Assembly: GCA_005778045.1 (NCBI GenBank)
Contig: SXKQ01000068.1
Location: forward strand, 1-8,908
Length of the DNA stretch: 8,908 nucleotides
Origin: Planctomycetia bacterium
GTDB taxonomy: Bacteria > Planctomycetota > UBA1135 > GCA-002686595
Direction: 5' to 3'
In this document: positions 5,588 to 8,908 of the stretch, piece by piece
How positions within the stretch are numbered: the stretch's first letter is position 1
Layout of the letters: every line of letters begins with the position of its first letter
Notes under the pieces: model-generated
Databases searched by the model: none
Seen by the model: only the letters and a program-made list of their open reading frames with translations
What the model was told of the DNA's origin: nothing
Made by a program: the position numbers and the translations under genes

Positions 5588-7366
5588 ATGCGACGAACCC
5601 TGTCTCTCGCGCTGCTCGTCCTGCTCGCCGCCTGTCGTTCCGCCGCGCCGTCCGAGCCGGAGGGTCTCGCGCCCCTGCTCGAGCGCGCGCGCACGGAGCT
5701 CGACTCCGGCGCCTCCCTCGACGCGCTCGTCACGATCGACGATGCGCTCGTTCTCTCACCCAAGTCGCTCGCGGCGTGGCAGCTGCGCGCCGAGGCTCTG
5801 CTCGAGGCTTCCACCGTGCGCGGGGACGCGAACTTCCTCGAGGACTCGCTCGCAGCCTGGCAGCGCGCGCTGGAGCTCGGCGCTGGACCGCAGGCGCTGT
5901 TTGGCGCGAGCCGCGCGGCGCGCGGGGTGCTGAAGAGCGATCTCGCGCTCGACTTCGCGCGCCGTGGGCTCGCTGCGCAGATGCAGCCGAGCGCGACGGA
6001 GCTGCGCATCGCGAGCGAGGCGTGCTTCGACGCGTACATCGCGCGTCGCCAGGCCAATGAGCAGGCTCCGGAGCTCTTCGCCGAGACCGAGGCGCTGCTC
6101 CTGCGCGCGCTCGATGCCGCGCCGCAGGATCCGTGGCCGCCGGTGCAGCTCGCAAACCTCTACCAGTGGGAGGGGCGCAACGATGGTGCGCTCGAGCTGC
6201 TCGCGCGCGCGGTCGAGCTCGACCTCGCCAATGAGCCGCTGCACGCGCGCCTCGTCGCGCTGATGCGTTCGCTCGAGGGCCCCGAGAGCGTCGCGTCGTT
6301 CTACGCGAGCCTGTGCGCGCGCCAGCCCGACGCCGCGCTGCCGCACTGGTTCGCCGCGCAGGAGCTGTTCGAGCTCGCGGTGCCGGTCGTCGCGACCGAT
6401 CCAGGCGCCGGAGCGCGCTTCGAGCGCGCGGAGTCGTTCTACCGCCGCTGCCGTGAGCTCGAGGCGAGCTACGCGAGCGCCTGCACGGGCTTCGAGGTCA
6501 TGTGTCGCGCAGGTGCGGGCTGGACGCGCTTCCACGCCGGCGAGCTCGACGCCGCCGAGCGCATGTTCCGTTCGATGGAGCAGCTCTTCCCCGGCGGACT
6601 CGAGTGGCGGCTCGAGGGTCGCGTGCGCTCCGGCGTCGAGGGCCTGCAGTTCGTCGCCGACCGCTGGCTGCGCGGCGCTGCGGATTCCCTCGGCGGATTC
6701 GAGGTCGGCGCCGCGTCCAAGGCCGCGCGCATCTACGCCTACCTGCACGCCTACCGCCCGGCCGACGCGGACTTCGCCAACAACGCGGGCTTCTTCCACC
6801 GCGAGTGGGGCGTCGGCCTCGTGAGCGTCTCGCGCGAGCACCGCGCGCTCGCCGCAGCCGCGAGCGACTCCGCCGTGCGCGACCTCGAGCTCGCCCTCGC
6901 CGGGCGCACCTTCGCCCAGGCCAGCGACGTGCTCGCCGCGAGCCGCGATGCCTACCTCGCCGCCGCCTCGCTCGCGCCGCAGGACGTGCGCGTGGTCAAC
7001 GACGCCGCGCTGATCCTCGTCTACCACTTCCCCTCGCGCGTCGACGAGGCCGAGCGCCTGCTCCTCTCCGCCGTCGAGGCCGGCGCGCGGCAGAAGGACT
7101 CCGGCGAGCTGCCCGCGCAAGCGCTCGACATGCTCATCGAGGCCTGGGGCGACGCGCACCAGAACCTCGGCGTGCTCGAGCTCATCCACCGTCGCAACCC
7201 CGTCCGGGCGCGCGCGTGGTTCGACACGACCGTCGCCATCGGCCCGCAGCCGCGCGTCGGCCGCGAGTGGGTCACCCAAGTCGCCCTGCGCGCCTGCGAC
7301 GCCCTTGCTCAGGGCCAGACCTTCGCCCCCGAGGACCTCGACCCGCGCATCGCGCTGCTCGAGTGA
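5588..7366 (+). CDS. TPR-like repeat lipoprotein
   Basis: A 592-residue lipoprotein. Residues 1-15 are a signal peptide with charged start (MRRTLSLALLVLLAAC) and a textbook lipobox L-A-A-C, with lipidation at Cys16. The rest is alpha-helical and repeat-rich. TPR-like units occur near 43-60 (DALVTIDDALVLSPKS), 84-110, 165-212 (LLLRALDAAPQDPWPPVQLAN, broken by gaps, then ALELLARAVELDLAN), 316-335, 445-475 and 485-500. Residues 340-410 (with FANNAGFFHREWGVG) are not obviously TPR. Such proteins are protein-protein scaffolds at the inner or outer membrane; no enzymatic motif is seen and the partner is unknown. The start is supported by AGAGGT 8 nt upstream and by the signal peptide. It is transcribed away from the PIG-L gene and ends 46 nt before the next gene. 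Its repeat-type bias resembles the TPR part of the kinase, but I see no specific shared segment. Confidence 0.88.
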   Translation: MRRTLSLALLVLLAACRSAAPSEPEGLAPLLERARTELDSGASLDALVTIDDALVLSPKSLAAWQLRAEALLEASTVRGDANFLEDSLAAWQRALELGAGPQALFGASRAARGVLKSDLALDFARRGLAAQMQPSATELRIASEACFDAYIARRQANEQAPELFAETEALLLRALDAAPQDPWPPVQLANLYQWEGRNDGALELLARAVELDLANEPLHARLVALMRSLEGPESVASFYASLCARQPDAALPHWFAAQELFELAVPVVATDPGAGARFERAESFYRRCRELEASYASACTGFEVMCRAGAGWTRFHAGELDAAERMFRSMEQLFPGGLEWRLEGRVRSGVEGLQFVADRWLRGAADSLGGFEVGAASKAARIYAYLHAYRPADADFANNAGFFHREWGVGLVSVSREHRALAAAASDSAVRDLELALAGRTFAQASDVLAASRDAYLAAASLAPQDVRVVNDAALILVYHFPSRVDEAERLLLSAVEAGARQKDSGELPAQALDMLIEAWGDAHQNLGVLELIHRRNPVRARAWFDTTVAIGPQPRVGREWVTQVALRACDALAQGQTFAPEDLDPRIALLE

Positions 7367-7374
7367 CGCGCATT

Positions 7375-7393
7375 CGAGCGCTGCGCGCGCTCG
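7375..7393 (+). terminator. GC-rich hairpin after the TPR lipoprotein gene
   Basis: A perfect 7-bp stem, CGAGCGC with GCGCTCG, and a 5-nt loop TGCGC. It begins 9 nt after the TGA stop (7366) and is followed by no T-tract, so at best it is a weak or factor-assisted terminator. It also abuts the -10-like box of the next gene and could be part of its control. Confidence 0.35.
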
Positions 7394-7396
7394 CGC

Positions 7397-7402
7397 TAGA
7401 GT
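7397..7402 (+). promoter_or_regulatory. -10-like box for the unknown 261-residue gene
   Basis: TAGAGT with exactly 10 nt to the ATG at 7413 and no Shine-Dalgarno between. Transcription starting 6-8 nt after the box would leave a leader of only 2-4 nt. A poor -35 match (TTCGAG, 7373-7378) is 18 nt upstream. Confidence 0.45.
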
Positions 7403-7412
7403 CTTGCGCCCC

Positions 7413-8198
7413 ATGGCTGCCGCACAGGATCCGGAACCCAAGCCGCTCGCCGAGCTCGCGCCCTTCGAGGAGGGCGACTTCCATGCGCTGACGGAGGCCC
7501 TCGGGCGCGATCCGCAGTACAACGACCGGCGGCTCGTAACGCGGCGCAAGCTGACCTCGATCGCGAAGCTCGCCGTCGACGAAATCGCGGCTGAGGTGGC
7601 GGGAAAGGGCGGTGCGATCGAGCTGCAGAGCCGCACGAGCCTGCACCAGCCGCACATGTTCAACCACATGCGCGTGCGGCGCATCTGGGCCTACATCACG
7701 CGCGGAAAGAAGGAAAAGGCGCGGCTCAAGCAGGTGCTCGGAGCGGAGCTAGCGAAGGACCTCGACTCGTCCTACCGCAACGCGTACCTGTGCGTGGCCG
7801 TCGAGGAAGCGGCCATCGAGGTCAGCCTGCGCATCCATCCGGATGCGTGGTTCGACGGGCAGAACCTCGTGCACCGCACGCAGAAGGAGGGCTACGCGCT
7901 CCTCCTGCCGTTCCTGAACGAACTCGACGGCTTCCGCCTCAAGCTCGACAACTGGAAGGGCGAGTGGATCTGCGGGAAGCTGACCAGCGACAAGCTGGTC
8001 GAGTTCTTCCGCTACTACAAGCCGGGCGAGCATGGACTCGCGGTCGAACAGCGCCTGCCCGCGCCGCCTGGCGGGCGCGGCAACGCGCTCGCAGAGGACG
8101 TGCCCGAGATGCTCGTGCTCGAGCTGCGCCGGCTCGCGCCGCTCTATCGCCTCGTCGCGTGGTCGCAGGAGTCCGACCACCTCTTCAAGCCGCGCTAG
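7413..8198 (+). CDS. Conserved-looking protein of unknown function, 261 residues
   Basis: I do not recognise the family. The protein is soluble, with no signal peptide and no membrane segment. It has an acidic, Pro-rich start (residues 1-20) and then a mixed helical/strand region. Striking segments are SRTSLHQPHMFNHMRVRRIWAYI (73-95; His/Arg/aromatic-rich, shown by its ends), RNAYLCVAVEEAAIEVSLRIHPDAWFDGQN (122-151, in part), NWKGEWICGKL (180-190) and VEFFRYYKPGEHGL (196-209). The strand-like VSLRIHPDAWFDGQN and KGEWICGKL segments, together with the two acidic runs, could form an alpha/beta fold, but no catalytic motif can be named. The start at ATG 7413 is chosen because upstream in-frame codons run through the -10-like box and into the previous gene. 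It ends in TAG at 8196-8198, 164 nt before the next gene. Codon use matches its neighbours, supporting real coding. Confidence 0.8.
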   Translation: MAAAQDPEPKPLAELAPFEEGDFHALTEALGRDPQYNDRRLVTRRKLTSIAKLAVDEIAAEVAGKGGAIELQSRTSLHQPHMFNHMRVRRIWAYITRGKKEKARLKQVLGAELAKDLDSSYRNAYLCVAVEEAAIEVSLRIHPDAWFDGQNLVHRTQKEGYALLLPFLNELDGFRLKLDNWKGEWICGKLTSDKLVEFFRYYKPGEHGLAVEQRLPAPPGGRGNALAEDVPEMLVLELRRLAPLYRLVAWSQESDHLFKPR

Positions 8199-8362
8199 GG
8201 ACTCGCAGCCGTCGCGTGCGCGCGCTCGTGCCGGACGAACCGGACGAGCCGAGTGGCGCCCGGTCCTCGCGCGGGCTCGCGGCGCTTTCCATGCGCGAGC
8301 CGCCGTGCACGCACTTCGCCTTCGCCCGAGAGGTCCGTGGGGCGGATATGCTGCGCCATCGC
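8199..8362 (+). other. Intergenic region before the oxidase gene
   Basis: 164 nt with no credible small gene. It carries a direct repeat of CCGGACGA (8231-8238 and 8240-8247, separated by one base) and the TATGCT box near its right end. An in-frame ATG at 8291 could extend the oxidase by 24 residues, but those residues are not family-like. Confidence 0.4.
8347..8352 (+). promoter_or_regulatory. -10-like box for the oxidase gene
   Basis: TATGCT, exactly 10 nt before the ATG at 8363. This is the same spacing as the box before the 7413 gene and the same hexamer as before the selenoprotein gene. It overlaps an in-frame ATG at 8348, which would then lie upstream of the transcript and not be used. 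Confidence 0.45.
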
Positions 8363-8908
8363 ATGGGGAGCGCGCGGGCGATCGTAGTCGGAGCCGGGGT
8401 CTCGGGACTCTCGAGCGCGATCCGGCTGCTCGAGCGCGGGGTCGCGGTCGAGCTGTGGACGCGCGAGCTCCCCTCGCGCACGACCTCGGCCGTCGCGGGC
8501 GCGATCTGGTACCCGTACAAGGTCGCGCCGCGCGAGCGCGTGGCGGGCTGGGCGCGCGCGACGTACGCGGCGCTGGTGCCCCTCGCGAAAGATGCGGCGA
8601 GCGGGGTGGCGATGTGCCGCGGCGTCGAGCTCCTGCCGCGCGGGCTTTCTGACGAGGCCGCTGAGTTCCGCTCGGCTGCGGGCGACGTGCGCGCGCTGCA
8701 CCCCGAGCTCCTGCCCGACGGCTTCGACCGCGGCTTCGAGCTCAGCGTGCCCGTGGTCGAGATGCCGCTGTACCTCGAGGGGCTCATGGCGCGCTTCCGC
8801 GCGCTCGGCGGCGAGCTCGTCGTGCGGGCGCTCGACTCGCTCGCGCCCGCCCTCGACGCCGCGCCGCTCGTCGTGCACTGCGCGGGCCTCGGCGCCCGCG
8901 AGCTCGTC
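8363..8908 (+). CDS. FAD-dependent D-amino-acid oxidase family protein (3' end outside the window)
   Basis: The first 182 codons of a DAAO/DASPO-type flavoenzyme; the family is usually about 310-350 residues, so 130-170 are missing past the window edge. Residues 5-33 are the Rossmann beta-alpha-beta that binds FAD (IVVGAGVSGLSSA, with Gly10, Gly12, Gly15). SAVAGAIWYPYK (43-53 or so) matches the conserved segment in which eukaryotic DAAO and DASPO have T-x-x-A-G-x-W-x-P. VPVVEMPLYLEGLMARF (129-145) and VVHCAGLGARELV (170-182) match the strand and flavin-adjacent motif just before the second half. Family reaction: D-amino acid plus O2 to a 2-oxo acid, ammonia and H2O2. The substrate residues (Tyr/Arg in the C-terminal half) are not in view. 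ATG 8363 is preferred because it starts directly before the Rossmann strand; ATGs at 8348 and 8291 are in frame but precede non-family residues. Confidence 0.88.
   Translation, partial: MGSARAIVVGAGVSGLSSAIRLLERGVAVELWTRELPSRTTSAVAGAIWYPYKVAPRERVAGWARATYAALVPLAKDAASGVAMCRGVELLPRGLSDEAAEFRSAAGDVRALHPELLPDGFDRGFELSVPVVEMPLYLEGLMARFRALGGELVVRALDSLAPALDAAPLVVHCAGLGARELV

Noticed and set aside
5452..6057. N-terminal extension of the PIG-L protein beyond 5451
   Set aside because: The extension runs antisense to the TPR lipoprotein start and precedes a good signal peptide, with no near in-frame start codon.
5756..7684. A long minus-strand reading frame of about 640 codons
   Set aside because: It lies antisense to the TPR lipoprotein, is rich in Arg/Ala/Glu with no domain, and is explained by the high GC content, which removes stops from other frames.
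8195..8878. Minus-strand reading frames opposite the oxidase gene
   Set aside because: They lack any domain and oppose a clear FAD-binding protein, so they are shadows caused by GC content.

Overview
This is a very GC-rich window (G or C at most wobble positions) from a bacterium. It holds seven protein genes, four on the minus strand on the left and three on the plus strand on the right. The gene types suggest Planctomycetota or a similar high-GC, gene-rich phylum such as Myxococcota. They are a cytoplasmic Ser/Thr kinase fused to TolB-like and TPR regions, a redoxin protein with a PHERSLVE-type segment after its active site, a COG4299/DUF5009 membrane acyltransferase, a LmbE/PIG-L deacetylase and a TPR lipoprotein. 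No rRNA marker is present, so the phylum is an inference.

Minus-strand block, in transcription order from about 5451 to 56: (1) an exported or lipid-anchored PIG-L-family N-deacetylase (5451-4498); (2) a multi-pass acetyltransferase-like membrane protein of the HGSNAT/NagX type, whose proposed TTG start overlaps the PIG-L stop (4501-3407); (3) a 704-residue Ser/Thr kinase with its own TAGAAT -10-like box (3335-1221); (4) a TlpA/thioredoxin-like protein (1150-56). The first two form a translationally coupled pair that could remove and add acetyl groups on amino sugars across the envelope.

The most notable feature is in the thioredoxin-like gene. Its reading frame is interrupted by one in-frame TGA (386-388), exactly where the first cysteine of the CXXC active site belongs, giving U-P-P-C. 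The frame resumes at once and the thioredoxin fold is complete. A stem-loop with a 6-bp base and a perfect 5-bp apical stem (loop GAUGA) starts within the TGA itself, as a bacterial SECIS element would. I read this as one 364-residue selenoprotein rather than two ORFs or a pseudogene. TGA is a normal stop in three neighbouring genes.

Plus-strand block, divergent from the PIG-L gene across a 136-bp gap: (5) a 592-residue TPR-like lipoprotein (5588-7366); (6) a 261-residue protein of unknown family (7413-8198); (7) the first 182 codons of a FAD-dependent D-amino-acid-oxidase-family enzyme (8363 to the window end).

Five of the seven genes have a TANNNT -10-like box (TATGCT, TAGAGT or TAGAAT) just upstream. 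For genes 6 and 7 the box lies exactly 10 nt before the ATG with no Shine-Dalgarno, which suggests leaderless or nearly leaderless mRNAs. No stretch over 300 bases lacks a gene. Bases 1-55, 5452-5587 and 8199-8362 are the main non-coding gaps. There are no tRNAs, CRISPR arrays or mobile elements.
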